Assembly (NCBI RefSeq): GCF_030052815.1
Contig: NC_079501.1
Coordinates: 95,976,017 to 96,040,016 of the forward strand
Reading direction: 5' to 3'
Length of the DNA stretch: 64,000 bases
DNA from: Hevea brasiliensis
Lineage: Eukaryota; Streptophyta; Magnoliopsida; Malpighiales; Euphorbiaceae
Shown: piece after piece, positions 35,225-46,979 of the stretch
Layout: the number at the start of each line of letters is the position of its first letter
Position numbering within the stretch: the first letter of the stretch is position 1
The notes under the pieces: generated by a model
Told to the model about the DNA's origin: nothing
Databases searched by the model: none
The model's input: only the letters and a program-made list of their open reading frames with translations
Made by a program: the position numbers and the translations under genes

Positions 35225-36896
35225 CTATCCAGAACTATAATACACTATTTTACACATAAATTTTAATTAAAAAAAAGTTCGTGCCACTCTCAATTTTTAA
35301 AACATAGTATAATACATCTCAATTTCTCATGCAAAGTAAAATTAAGATATTCTTAAACTTCTAAATTAAAAAGCGTGAACTTTAATTACACGCTTACATG
35401 ATGATTTGTTAATTAAAATCTGAAAGCTATTTTAATTCTACTTTTACATGAATTAAGATGTGTCAGAGAGGGACATTTAGGTGTATCATGGAACGTTTTA
35501 AAATTTCAGAGTGTCACAAGAGTAGCTTTTTTTTATATATATGTATATAGTTCATGATCTTATGTATTCAACCTTTAAAAAAATATATTATCATAAATCA
35601 CTAACTTTTGACAAATATATTCTGTATTATTGAAATCTCAATGTATATAATTTAAATCATTAGAACTATATGTAGAGAGGGAATAATTAATTTTTTTTTT
35701 CTTAATAAGGGCCAACTTTAACATAAAAAAAATATATATAATTTTTTAATATAACAAATGTCACATTAGTAAAAATAATATAAAAACTAGTTATTTAAGG
35801 TTTTATATTATTTAAATTAAATATCAAAAAATTTTTTATTGTTTAAATTGAAAATCAAGAGTTTTGTGTTATAAATTAAAGTTTAGATGCTTTAATATTA
35901 CATGCTTTTAAATTGAGGTATCATTTATATAATTTACGCACATAATCATATCAAAGTGGACAGCTAAGTTTTGAATTATAGGGTTGTTGTCTTTTCTCAC
36001 TATCCTTCTACCTAAATTTGAGACACTTCCCTAAATTTGAAACAAATCCAGCTTTGTTTTCCCTTTTATTATTATTATTATTATTATTTTGTGCTTGTTC
36101 CTTTTTGTTAGTATCCTCTTTTAGCATGTTGTTTCGTACTTAAAGTTCATGTTAAGTGGTTTCTATTTTTTTATTAATAAATCTTCTATTTATAAAAAAA
36201 AATTCAGCACCTTAATTTTATTATGAGATACTTTTTTTATCGAAAATGAATACAGACATACATATGCTTATGGAAGGGATATGCTCCTTAGAAAAAAAAC
36301 AAAAAAAAATTTACCAAGGCACGTTAACCTTTATAAGCCAACACAAAGTGTAGCTTTGAGACAATTTGAAGGTATAACTATAGTGGCTACATTAATATGG
36401 GCATCACCATTGAAAACCCATGGGTCTGTGGGGTCATATGGTGTGAGACAAAAAATAATCTACTGATATTGTATAAAGTATATCAGATAATAATCAGTAA
36501 AGATAGAGTCACATCAGTCTTACTTAAGTACCACTTTGTTAGACTATTTCTTAGACATGAATTTATACAATCTTAATAGAATTAAGTCTATTGGTAAGTA
36601 CCGTATTCTCATAACACTACTACAATACTAAAAATTTATGCCACAAAGGTAACCACCTGAATAATAATCAGGATATATACATTATTTCTTTAAAGGGACA
36701 TTTGATTGAGACATTAATTTCTGAAGGAATAACTAAAGAGACTTAATTAGCGTACTCAATTTTCTAATAGAGTCGTGGATGACAACTTACTCCTTGCAGA
36801 AGTTCTACAGCTATCATCACCATAGCCCAATATTTAGGTTTGGAATAGTGGTATATAAGAAGAAGCTGTTAAGCACCCTTTACACTTCGTCTAATC
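35225..36896. other. AT-rich intergenic DNA with possible hairpin element
   Basis: A weak inverted repeat pairs 35279-35335 with 35460-35520 (motif 'gtgtatcatggaacg' against its near complement). An (ATT)n run lies near 36066-36090. No gene is recognised. Confidence 0.35.
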
Positions 36897-37443
36897 TAGG
36901 GTTGAGCAGAATTTGGTTCAAATCGAAAAATCGAATCGAACTGAGTCAATTTGGTTCAATTGGTTTGATTTTAAAATTCAATTGGTTTGGTTCGGTTTTA
37001 CGTTATAAAAAGTTCGGTTATTTCAGTTCGGTTCGGTTTTGAAGAGAAAAAAATTGGTTAAACCGAACCGAACCGAATAGTAATTTATATAGTCAAATTG
37101 AACTAAATTGAACCGAATCGATTTTTGAATTGATTTATTTTTATGAAAAATTTATAAATTATATTTAATTATATATATATATTAATTATTTAATTTCATT
37201 GATTAATGGTTATTAGGTTCAAACCAAAGTTAAAATTAGATCAAATAACTTGAAAATCAAGTTCAAATTAAAAAATAATAAAAAATCAAACCGATCGGTT
37301 TAAACCGAACTGAACCGAAATAGAGAGGTTCGATTCGATTCAGTTTTTCACTCATTTCGGTTCTATTCGGTTTCTAAAATTTACAGTTTGGTTTTTATAA
37401 TTTAATTCGGTTCGGTTCGGTTCGAACCGAATGCTCACCCCTA
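36897..37443. mobile_element. hAT MITE with perfect 8-bp TSD
   Basis: The 547-bp element has inverted ends TAGGGTTGAGCA and TGCTCACCCCTA and perfect 8-bp flanks GTCTAATC (36889-36896, 37444-37451). Eight-base duplications and TAGGG/CAGGG-type ends mark hAT transposons. Sub-terminal regions are arrays of the imperfect motif ttcggttcgg on one side and its complement aaccgaaccg on the other. No transposase is encoded. Confidence 0.88.
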
Positions 37444-37451
37444 GTCTAATC

Positions 37452-39451
37452 ATGTTAATTCAAGTGTCAATTCTCTACTAATATTTTTAAAAGTCTTGTT
37501 TATTATTCCTTTATTAAATTTTTTATCTAAATGTGCAATTTCTAAACCTACACACACAAATATTTCAAATAGAGATTATTATTTACAAATAATTTTTATG
37601 TATAAGTACTCCCTATCTATGGGGTTGCTAAATTTAATTAAGTGATATTTGTCAAGTAACTATAATTAATTAATTATTGACAATTTAATTCACAAATAAA
37701 TTCAATTTACAAACAACCATAAGTATTTATTTAACTAATTAATTTACCAAATTATCCTAAAGATAATTAAACTAATCAAATTATACACATGTGTATTTTA
37801 TTATAATAAGCACATAAGTTTTCAAATAATTATAACCTGAAATAATTTATTTTTAGCATGCCAATTTATTTTATAATTTACCAAATATTTATTTAATTCA
37901 ATTTTTCATACAAAAGTAGGTTAAAAATGCAAACAAAATCAATTTTTATTATTTGTCCTATAAAATCTTATTATTATTATACGTTGCATACAAAATTGTT
38001 ATTTTGAAAATTTAGGGTTGCTTGCCTTAAAATAATTGCAGTTGCCATTGGGATATGCTACTCTTGAAAAAAGGGTATTATCTTCTAATATTGTATGTTT
38101 ATCTATGTATTGCTCCCATTAAGTTCCAAATAAGCTCCACACAATTATTATCTTTTTTGATACTTACTTTAAGCTATTTACCAATTTTATAATATGAAAT
38201 AAACTAATAACAATTATTTTTATTGAAACCTAATGCTTATATCCTAATTAATTTAGAATTCTATTTGGCTAAAGCTACTTAATGACAAAGAGTCTTCTAA
38301 TTCAATTCTAACATTTTATAACACCATATCACATTATAGATAACATTAAAATTAGATTAAAATATAATTTAAAACTTGAAAACAAAAATTATAAACCAAC
38401 ATGAAATTTCCAGATTTGGATATATTACAATACTTTGATATTTGAATTTTTATTATCATCATACATGTACAAAAATTATACAAAAATTCTATAAGCATGC
38501 CAATACATCATACAAAATTATAAAATTAATAACTGATAAGAAAACTTTACCCAATAATTTACTAAAATCAGGGTTCACTACTATTTCACATTAAAAACAA
38601 ATTGACACTATTTTTTTAAAATTGACATATCTCATAAGCTACAAAAGTTATTCTCATAATACTAACAGGAAAAGTTAACCAAGATCCTAAACTTATTTTA
38701 GAATCAAGAAATGCAAAAAAGAAATAAATAATAAATAAAAATTGGGGAAAATATAAGCCAAAAAATCTGGCTGTTCTATAGATTAAATTCTGCAAACACT
38801 CTAACTTTGAATGATCATAACTAACTCAAATGAGAAGTTTTTTTTTTTTTTTTTGTGATTCTTAAGCATAAAATTATTAGAATTTCATGTTCAATACAAA
38901 TATAATTTTTGTACATTTTTTGCAAAAGTAGAAACATACGAAAATAAATAAAAACATGAACCTAAAGATGGGACATGTATAGAGTTGTTAATTTCCTTTA
39001 AATTTATCATATAAACACATATGTTATGAATATATGAGATAAATTAAAAGCGTATAATCATAAAAATATAATATATGGCATGTTTCTTGAATATTTATTA
39101 CTTATTAACGATTCTTTTTTTTTTTTGTGACCAAGTGAGTTCGTTCGTCTTTTCTATTTTTATTCTCCTCCTTCTGTCATGTATTTATATGGTTTAGATA
39201 AAAAATTGTATAAAAAATTTATGTAATCCCAAATTAAGAAGGTTTAAGAAGTCTTAAAGAAAAAAAACTTCCTATTTAATTTTTTTTTAATTTTCTTTAA
39301 TAAAATAAGAAAAAATAGTGAATTTTTATTTATTTAATCAAAATTTCTTACTAGATCTCATTAGACCCACAGAGTCCAATTAGGCTTAGTTAGTTTTTCT
39401 TATAATAAATTCTCAGTATTAAATTTAAACAAAACTAAACTTTATTTAAAT
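37452..39451. other. AT-rich intergenic DNA, nothing recognised
   Basis: No long open frame, RNA gene or clear transposon border. A poly-T run lies near 38839-38855. Confidence 0.35.
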
Positions 39452-39706
39452 TTAATTAATCAGTTTTTGCTCTTCAAAATTATTTTCTTTAAGAAACATG
39501 CTATACATATGATTATCCATTTTTAATACATCTAAATATATCTCAAAGTCAGACAATTTTTTTTTTATCATTGAGTTCTTCACGGTCTCAATGCATAAGT
39601 CTACAAGGTCACACAAATAGGAGTCTACGTAGCCCAACCAAAATTTGATGTTCATCACATTACCAATGGCACAACACACACCCTTCCTCACATAATGCCA
39701 AATCAC
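39452..39706 (-). pseudogene. Possible LINE ORF2 C-terminal fragment
   Basis: The 84-codon frame opens MIWHYVRKGVCCAIGNVMNI and continues KFWLGYVD. This resembles the W..V..G...IGNG..I.FW stretch that precedes the zinc-knuckle tail of plant L1-type ORF2 proteins. No other part of a LINE is seen beside it. Similarity is short, so chance resemblance cannot be excluded. Confidence 0.35.
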
Positions 39707-40861
39707 AAAGTTATGACCAATGTTTTCAAAATTAACTAGGTCATTGACCGATGATGGCAGATGGTTAATGGTTTAAGGTTTAATTAGGATTGAATTGGGG
39801 TTTTAACAGTATATTATGAAATATAAATTAATTATACATTATAAAATTAATATTCTTTTAATAATAATAATGTATTATTATAATTAGTAGTTTAACAACA
39901 TTTTATAAATAATTATTAAAATAAATATAACTAAATTTTAATATATAATTTTTAAAATATTCTAAAATTTTTAATTAAAATGTTCACCACTAGAAATTAC
40001 AAAAAAAAAAAAAAACTACAAAAATCACAAACCATATAAATGTGATAAGTAATTACTTACATATTACCATCCAAATAGAAATGCGAAGAGAATAAAAATG
40101 TGACATAATTTTTACCAACTATATTACCAACTAAAAAGTACTTATTAATTTTTTTAATAGGTAAAATTGGCACTAAAAACTCACATGAAAGTTAGAGATG
40201 AAATATTAAACAATACTTATAAAAAATGTTGTTGATAATTATCGACTACTTATATTTTAGTGTAAAATTAAAAAAAAAATTTTAAATTACATAAAAATAT
40301 ACGGACTAAAATTTTGTGTTGATATTTATTGACCACCACTTATTTAGTTGTTAAATAAATAAATAAATAAATAGTTATTAAAATGCCATATAAATGTTAC
40401 TAATTCAATATTATAGTCAGCATTTACCAGCCAATAGCTAAATCATTGGAGATATTAAATAGTTAATAAATATAAAATTTGAAAAATTCATATAATTTAT
40501 ACAGAATAATACAAGGGTGTTTGGCTTGATTACTTATTTTTAACTTTTGACTTAAAATATATTTTTTAACTTAAAATTTAATTTAAAAATAAGAAATTAA
40601 TTATTTAGTAAAACTACTTAAAATTAGCTTTTAAATAATTTAAATGTTTAATTAAAAAGCATTTAAAAGTAACTTAATTTATTAAAATCATGAAAAATGA
40701 TATATCATTGAGTATTGTGATTATTAAAATGAGGACAATATTAATATTTTAAAAAATTATTAGGATAATATAGTTTTTAACTTGATCAAAACATAATTTT
40801 AAAATAAATAGATAAGTCATAAGTAAAGAGTTACTTCTTTGTACATGTAGTTTCCTTTCCA
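39707..40861. other. AT-rich intergenic DNA with MITE-like fragment
   Basis: The stretch 40513-40825 opens GGGTGTTTGGCTTGATTACT and ends with 'gataagtcataagtaaagag', resembling short MITEs also seen around 49560 and 59880. No gene is recognised. Confidence 0.35.
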
Positions 40862-41190
40862 CCGTCTGCCACTCTCTCCATCTCCTCATAATAGCATAGC
40901 TTCATCCCAGATTCCATGTTTTATTTATTTTTTTTATTTGTATGATAATTTCAATATTGGTGTTTTTTTTTTTTTTTTTTACTTGAGTTTGGAACTTCTC
41001 CAATGGAAAATAATATCATTAGGGTTTGCGATCTGCCACTCTCTCCACGTCCTCACAATAAGGTCATTCCAAATCCCAAGTTTATTTTTTAAAAATTTTT
41101 ATGATAATTTCATTATTGGTTTTTTTATTTGAGTTTGGAACTTCTCTAATGGAAAAATAGTATCATTATTGGTTGGGGTTTGCGAGTTAT
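40862..41190. repeat. Imperfect tandem duplication, unit ~165 bp
   Basis: Two copies start 'ctgccactctctccatctcc' (40865) and 'ctgccactctctccacgtcc' (41032). They share the later blocks 'gagtttggaacttctccaat' and 'tatcatta..ggtttgcga'. T-runs differ in length. This may be host leader sequence of the disrupted LRR gene further right, but no coding match was found. Confidence 0.65.
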
Positions 41191-41478
41191 GGATTTTGGG
41201 ATTTTTCTATAGTTAGGATTTGTAATTCTTAATTTTGTATTCTTTGAATCAAAACATTGATTTTTTTCCTACTCAATTTGTTCGACAACCTGGTTTCCTA
41301 ATTCTAGTTTTTTTTTTTTTAATCTTCATTATGAATATGGTACAATGATATATCTTAATTGAGTAAGTTATGTGCATTTTAAAGAAAAGAGTGTAGAGAA
41401 TATATATATGAATTCATATTCTTCATTCTGAGTAAGTTATGTGGATTTTTGTGTCACACTACTAAGATTGACGAGTTC

Positions 41479-44400
41479 TGTAACACCCCCATACTAAGTA
41501 GGCTATGTATTCTACTGTTTCTATGACTAGTATTTATCTGGATAGTCAGGATGTGTAAAACCATATTTAAGTCATCTAGAAACGTCATAACTAAAAATTA
41601 ATACCATATTTAAGTCATCCAGAAACGTCATAACTTAAAATTAATACCATATTTAAGTCATCCAGAAACGTCATAACTAAAAATTAATAGAAATCACATA
41701 AAGGTGAAATGGAAATAAGAAAAACAAAGCATAATCAGTTAAATGATCCGAGGTCCCAGCGATGGGTGACCGAACCGGAAAGTGACTGCGAGCTCAGTTG
41801 TTACCCGTGTGGGACCCTATGACACTTCAGGCCTAGGGATAATTGCGAAACTGATGGTAATGGAAAAACCACATAAAAGAATAGAGAATGAGTTTAAATA
41901 ATCGAATCAGAATTCAGGAAGTAACCTAGTGCTATTAGAAAAATTGATCAGACCTGATAAGGGGTATTTTGGTCAATTCACTCTTTGAGGTAACTTTTGA
42001 TCTAAATGTCTATTAAAAATGTGTAACATTAAAATATTGAAAAATAGATTAAAATAGAAGAGGTATAGTGAAAGAAAAGTAAAAGAAAAGAACAATTCAA
42101 ATTTAAAGTATTTTATGACATCATCATTATGTAAGCATGACACAATAAAAATTTATAATTTAATTAAATCATTTTTGGATAAGTATAAAAGGGATAAAAT
42201 GTAAATTAAAAGAAAAAAATGGGTCTTCTTCCACCAAGATAGCCGACTCTCTCTCTTTCTCTTTCTCACTCAAATTTTCCTCCATAGCTAACCATACTCA
42301 AGCTCTTCAACCCATTAATCCACCCATAAATTTCACTCAAAAATTTTAGAAAACTTAGAAATTGATAGCGACTAAAAGATTTGAAGCAAAGAATTGAAGA
42401 AATTTAGAGAGAAATTTAAGATAGAAAAGCCTTACAAGAGGTAAGCTTCTTCCAAACTTAAATCCTCTCTTTATTCATTGAATTGAGGTTAGTTAAGGTG
42501 AAATTACATGAGAAATTGAAAAAAAAAAATTCTGCATATATGGAGGGACAAATTTCGGCAACCATGGAGTATTTAGGATTTAATGGTTTTGAGTAGAATT
42601 AAACATGTGTTCAAGCTTAATTGATGAAGTATATGTGATTAGTATTTTTGAATGTCATGATTTTGTATGAAATGAGAAATTTGGGAGAACTAGGATTTAT
42701 GGTGGCTAGGATTTTGGAAGAAATTAGAGGTTTTTGAGAATTGTTGACCAATTGATATTGTGATGCTTAAATATGATCATTTAGTGTTCTTATAATTGAG
42801 AATTGATGAATGGAATTGAGATAAGTGAGGGATGTTGAGTTGCTAAATTATGGACCAATGAGTCTAGCAAGGTTAAATGGCTATGAAACTAGGGTATAAT
42901 TAGAGTATAATTGAATTGTGTTGCTCCAATTGGTATGATGTCAATTAGAGATGAAACTAGGGTCATAATGCTACATTTTTTATGAAGAAACCATGCCCAA
43001 AAACTTACCATAAGATAGTCTAAAATTGGCTTAAATCTAGAATTGGTGTTCTGATTCTAGATAGAATTGACCAAATCAACATAACTTTGTGTAAAGAGGT
43101 CCAAATGAACTTATTCTTGAACCCATGGAAAGCTTAAACATAGTAAAACAACTTTCATGAGGAACAGAAATCCAAATTTTGACCATAATCTAATTAAATT
43201 GATAACCAAAATTAGCTCATTAAAACTGCTAGAACCAAAATTTGCCTAGAAATTCTGGACATGGACTAATCCAGCCAGTTATAGTAAAAATGCTATAACT
43301 TGAGCTACAAAACTCCAAATGGAGTGATTCAAAAAGGAAATTAAAGTAGAGGCATTAAGAAACAACTTTGATGAAAAAAGTTTAATCAAATTTCCACTAT
43401 AAATTGGTCCAATAGAATAGTAAATATTAGTGACAAAAACTAAAATTTTGAAATTATTCCTAAAAAGACTTGAATTATAATTGACAACTAATGCCAACAA
43501 GTTTATAATAAAAAATGTAGTACTAGCATGAAATTAGAATTTATATACCTATTATTTATGAAATAGTCAAAAATCTGTATGAATAGTAATGTGAATAGTA
43601 ACCACAATAACATCAAATGCAAAAAACTCAAATCTTATGAAATTTCATAAATAACTTAAGTATGTATAGTGCAATTATTGGATTAGTTATTGGAAGCATC
43701 TAGGATGAGTATTGAAACACTTTAATTATGTTTTTTGGTTAGAAATGAGCCTTCCAAGGAAGGAGAAAGAGTGGAGTAAGTCAAGGCAAACAAAAGAGGT
43801 TTGTGCACAACAAATTTTAAATTCTTTGTTTCTACTTGAAAATTTATTTGAATAAGTGTTGTGAATAATTTTTTTATTGTTATGGCTTTGAGAATATTAT
43901 TTGAGAAATAGTGTGTTGCCTACTTTATAAATGAGAAATTGGAATGAAATATGATTAGTGATTTGTATGAAATATTTGGATAAAATGGTTTGAATTGGGT
44001 TTTGAAATCACACTTGGCATGACAATTCTATTGTGTTCCTTTTCCATCCATGGAGTTGAGTTTGACTATGTTTCCTCCCTCTCTGGCTTGCTAGTTTGAG
44101 GTTGAGTTCGGATGAGTACTCATATAGCTAGCTAGCGACCTCCCTCATTAATTTTGATTAGTGAGGTTGTAGATTGCTTTGTCATGGTGTACAACACGAC
44201 ATTGATAAATTGTTATTAAGACTGTCGTGGCATAAATTTTGTGTCATGACCTAAGTTGTGTCAATTATTGGCAACACTATTATTTACAATTTATATTGAT
44301 AAATTGTTAGTAAGAATATTGGCATCAGCTTTGTGAATTATAGTTGTGAAAATTTTTAAATTTTTGTTTAACAATGAATGATTATATTTTTAGTGACTTT

Positions 44401-45075
44401 TAAAAATTATTGTTGTGCACCACTGAGTAAATTACTCAACGATAGTTTTTTCTTGCTGTCGCAGATAGGGAGAAAGATAAAGCAGCTGAGTGAGTTGCTT
44501 ATAGCTGCAGTTGAATAAATTTTGGGATCTCTTTTTCGGGTATAATATTTATACCCTTATAAATTTCTTTTGATGTAAATTGTTTGTTCATATGTATCTC
44601 TAGAACCAAAGGAGCTGTTGTACAAAAAATTTGTAATAATATTATTTTGTTCTCTGTTTCTTGAATTGAAAATTTTATATATGAATTGAACTGAATTAAA
44701 TAATATTGAAATTGATTGAAATTGTGATGGTTGAGATTGGATTATGTTGGTTTAAAGGGAGTTGTGGACATTACATGTATTGGAAGTGTTTTTAATAGGT
44801 TTTGAAGAATTATTTTCTTAAATTCTAGCCGCACTCTGCTGAAATTTCTGTAAAATTTTCGAAATCCCAAAGTAATCAAAATTTCAGTCCATGACATAAA
44901 CCCCATTTAAAAGCTTTTTAATAATTATTTATCGCTATTTCAGGATTTGAAACGAATTGAATTGGTTTAAAATCCCTTGTAGTATATTTAATGGGTTATC
45001 GGTAGACAAAGTTTGATGATTCATTAGGTATACTATGGGATCATGTTATGCTTTACAGAGGGGTAAGGTGTGACA
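41479..45075 (-). mobile_element. Solo LTR (3.6 kb), relative of the one at 13910-17615
   Basis: On the plus strand it opens TGTAACACCCCC and ends GGGGTAAGGTGTGACA, the reverse complement of the termini of 13910-17615. Matching internal blocks include the stretch around 43780 (aagtcaaggc..ggtttgtgcacaac) and the one near 44457 (ctgtcgcagata). Flanks are AGTTC (41474-41478) and TGTTC (45076-45080), a target duplication with one mismatch. There is no internal domain, so it is a solo LTR in opposite orientation to its relative. Confidence 0.8.
41560..41688. repeat. Three tandem copies of a 43-bp unit in the solo LTR
   Basis: Units start 'accatatttaagtcatc' at 41560, 41603 and 41646 and are nearly identical. 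The relative at 13910-17615 does not show this array at its corresponding end, so the array arose in this copy or subfamily. Confidence 0.85.
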
Positions 45076-45742
45076 TGTTCATATGTAGCATCTGATTTAG
45101 CATGAATGATTTATTTGACCAGTGTCATTATAGATTTTATTATTGTCAACATCATCATTTCCATTATCATTTCTATTGCCATTTTCCCATGAATTGATTT
45201 ATCTAGAAAAGTGTTGCAAGTCTATTAGAGCAAAAATTTCTTTTTACAACTTTATTTTTTTCTTTGATATCTGCATTTAGCTTGCATATTTTCATATCTT
45301 ACTCCATAATGTCAGCCTTGTCAAACTTTTGCATATTTTCAAGTTGTTCTGTCACTTGATAATATCTTAATTAGCTTTACAATTATCTATATGATATATA
45401 ATATCTTAATGCAAACAATACATGATAGTATTCTTTTAGGCTACATCCTTATTTGGTCTCATTGGATTGTATTGCAACATTACTAAAATGACTTTTTATT
45501 GTTAGGTTATCTAGTATGTTGGATTATTATCATAACATGTTATCTGATGAAGGTTTTAGATTCAATACCTTCACATTTATTTGGATTCCAAATTAGTGTA
45601 GATAATAATTGATTTTGATATCTAAAACATGTTATCGTATTGTGTTATCTATAGGGATGTTAGTAGACTATAGACACTGCATCTACAGTTTTTTATGTAT
45701 AACTTCATGTACATAACCTCTGCTATGCTCTTGATTTTTTTT
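45076..45742. other. Intergenic or former intron DNA
   Basis: No gene recognised. The end (45725-45745) is a T-rich tract followed by TTGCAG, a good splice acceptor for the LRR fragment that follows. Confidence 0.4.
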
Positions 45743-46094
45743 TGCAGTGTGCTATGCAAAAACTATTTCTCTAGTACCATTCCTAAAGAGATTGTAGGAC
45801 TCACAAAATTGGAGCTGCTCAATTTGGGGGATAATAACTTCAATGGAGCAATTCTAATGGCAATAGGAAGACTGTTATCACTAAAATGCTTATAAGTTAT
45901 CAATAATTGATTTCTTTGGTTTATGATATTTTATATTTAGTAATTATGTAAACTAAAATCACTTGTACATCTAGTTGCTTTGTGATAATCAATTTAAAGG
46001 CAACAATCCTCTGGAGATTAAGAGGCTTAACTTATTTTTTGAGTCGCAATTTGATGAAAATCTTGCATGTGCTGGCCCTCTCCAACGAACTTTA
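45743..46094 (+). pseudogene. LRR receptor-like fragment (MDIS/MRH1-type), two exon remnants
   Basis: After a T-tract and TTGCAG, the frame reads VLCKNYFSSTIPKEIVGLTK and LELLNLGDNNFNGAI, then RLLSLKCL. A second acceptor (CATCTAG near 45975) opens LCDNQFKGN-PLEIKRLNL and ESQFDENLACAGPLQR. These are consecutive leucine-rich repeats with the spacing of plant LRR receptor-like kinases of the MDIS/MRH1 type. The boundary of the first exon has a stop where CTxLxDNxxF should continue, and no signal peptide or kinase domain is nearby. The 3.6-kb solo LTR just upstream may have cut the gene. It is most likely a relic. Confidence 0.7.
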
Positions 46095-46920
46095 TTTATT
46101 TATTTATTTTGCTTAAACACAATTTTACCATTGTATTTATTGAGAAAGTTCAATTTAGTTAATTTTTAATTTTTTGTTCAAATTAGTTCAGAAATTTTAT
46201 TTTAAGTTCAATTTATCTAAAAAAAAGTTGAGCTTTTTGATTTTTGCATTTAAATAAAGAAATTAAGAAAGTTGGTTCAAAAATTAAGAAATTAACTTCT
46301 TGATTTTTTTTTATTTAAATCAAGAAATTTAGCTTACAAATTTTAATTTTTGAGCTAAATTGTGTTTAAATTAAAACTTTTACACTTTGTTTAGATTGGG
46401 TGAAGGAATGTTTAATAAAGTAAGGTATGACAAGGTAAAGTATGATAAGGTAAGGTAATAGTTTGTTTTATATTTGAGATGAAGGTAAAGTAAAGTAAGG
46501 TAAATAAAGGTTTAATAATATTATTTTGTTTGGAGGGAAGGTATTGAAAAGTAAGATTAAATATGAATATTACAAATATACCTTTTATAAAATAATTAAA
46601 TTCATTTCTTTTCTATCAAAGAAGGATAATATAGGAATATAAAAATCTTAACCCCTTCAATCCACCAAATCAGTGGGTTAAAAAATGAAAGGATTTGGGG
46701 GGTTTCAACCCCCCAAATAACTACCAAAAAAACCATCCATCCTACATATCTCATCCCAAATAACCTAAGAATTTCCTAAAATCTTAATTTACTTTACTTT
46801 ACTTCAAAACCCTTCCATCTAAACAATCTGCTAGGTTAATTTAGACAAAAAATTAAAAATGGACTAGATTAAACTTTTCCTTAACTACAAGGGCAAAATT
46901 GAACCTTTTGCCATATTTTT
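46090..46920. mobile_element. Hairpin MITE nested in another hairpin MITE
   Basis: The outer arms (about 46125-46215 and 46838-46915) are imperfect reverse complements with 'aagttcaatttagttaattt' and its partner. Inside, about 46388-46829, a second pair of inverted ends is visible: TTTGTTTAGATTGGG on the left and CCATCTAAACAA on the right, with 'agtaaagtaaggta'-type repeats just inside. Target duplications are not clear, so borders are approximate. Confidence 0.5.
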
Positions 46921-46979
46921 TTTTAAAAGCCGAGCTTAAACCTAGCTAGGTTGATTACTTCACTGGTTAACCTGTTGAT

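Noticed and set aside
40862..41190. Considered as a satellite array
   Set aside because: Only two imperfect units are present.
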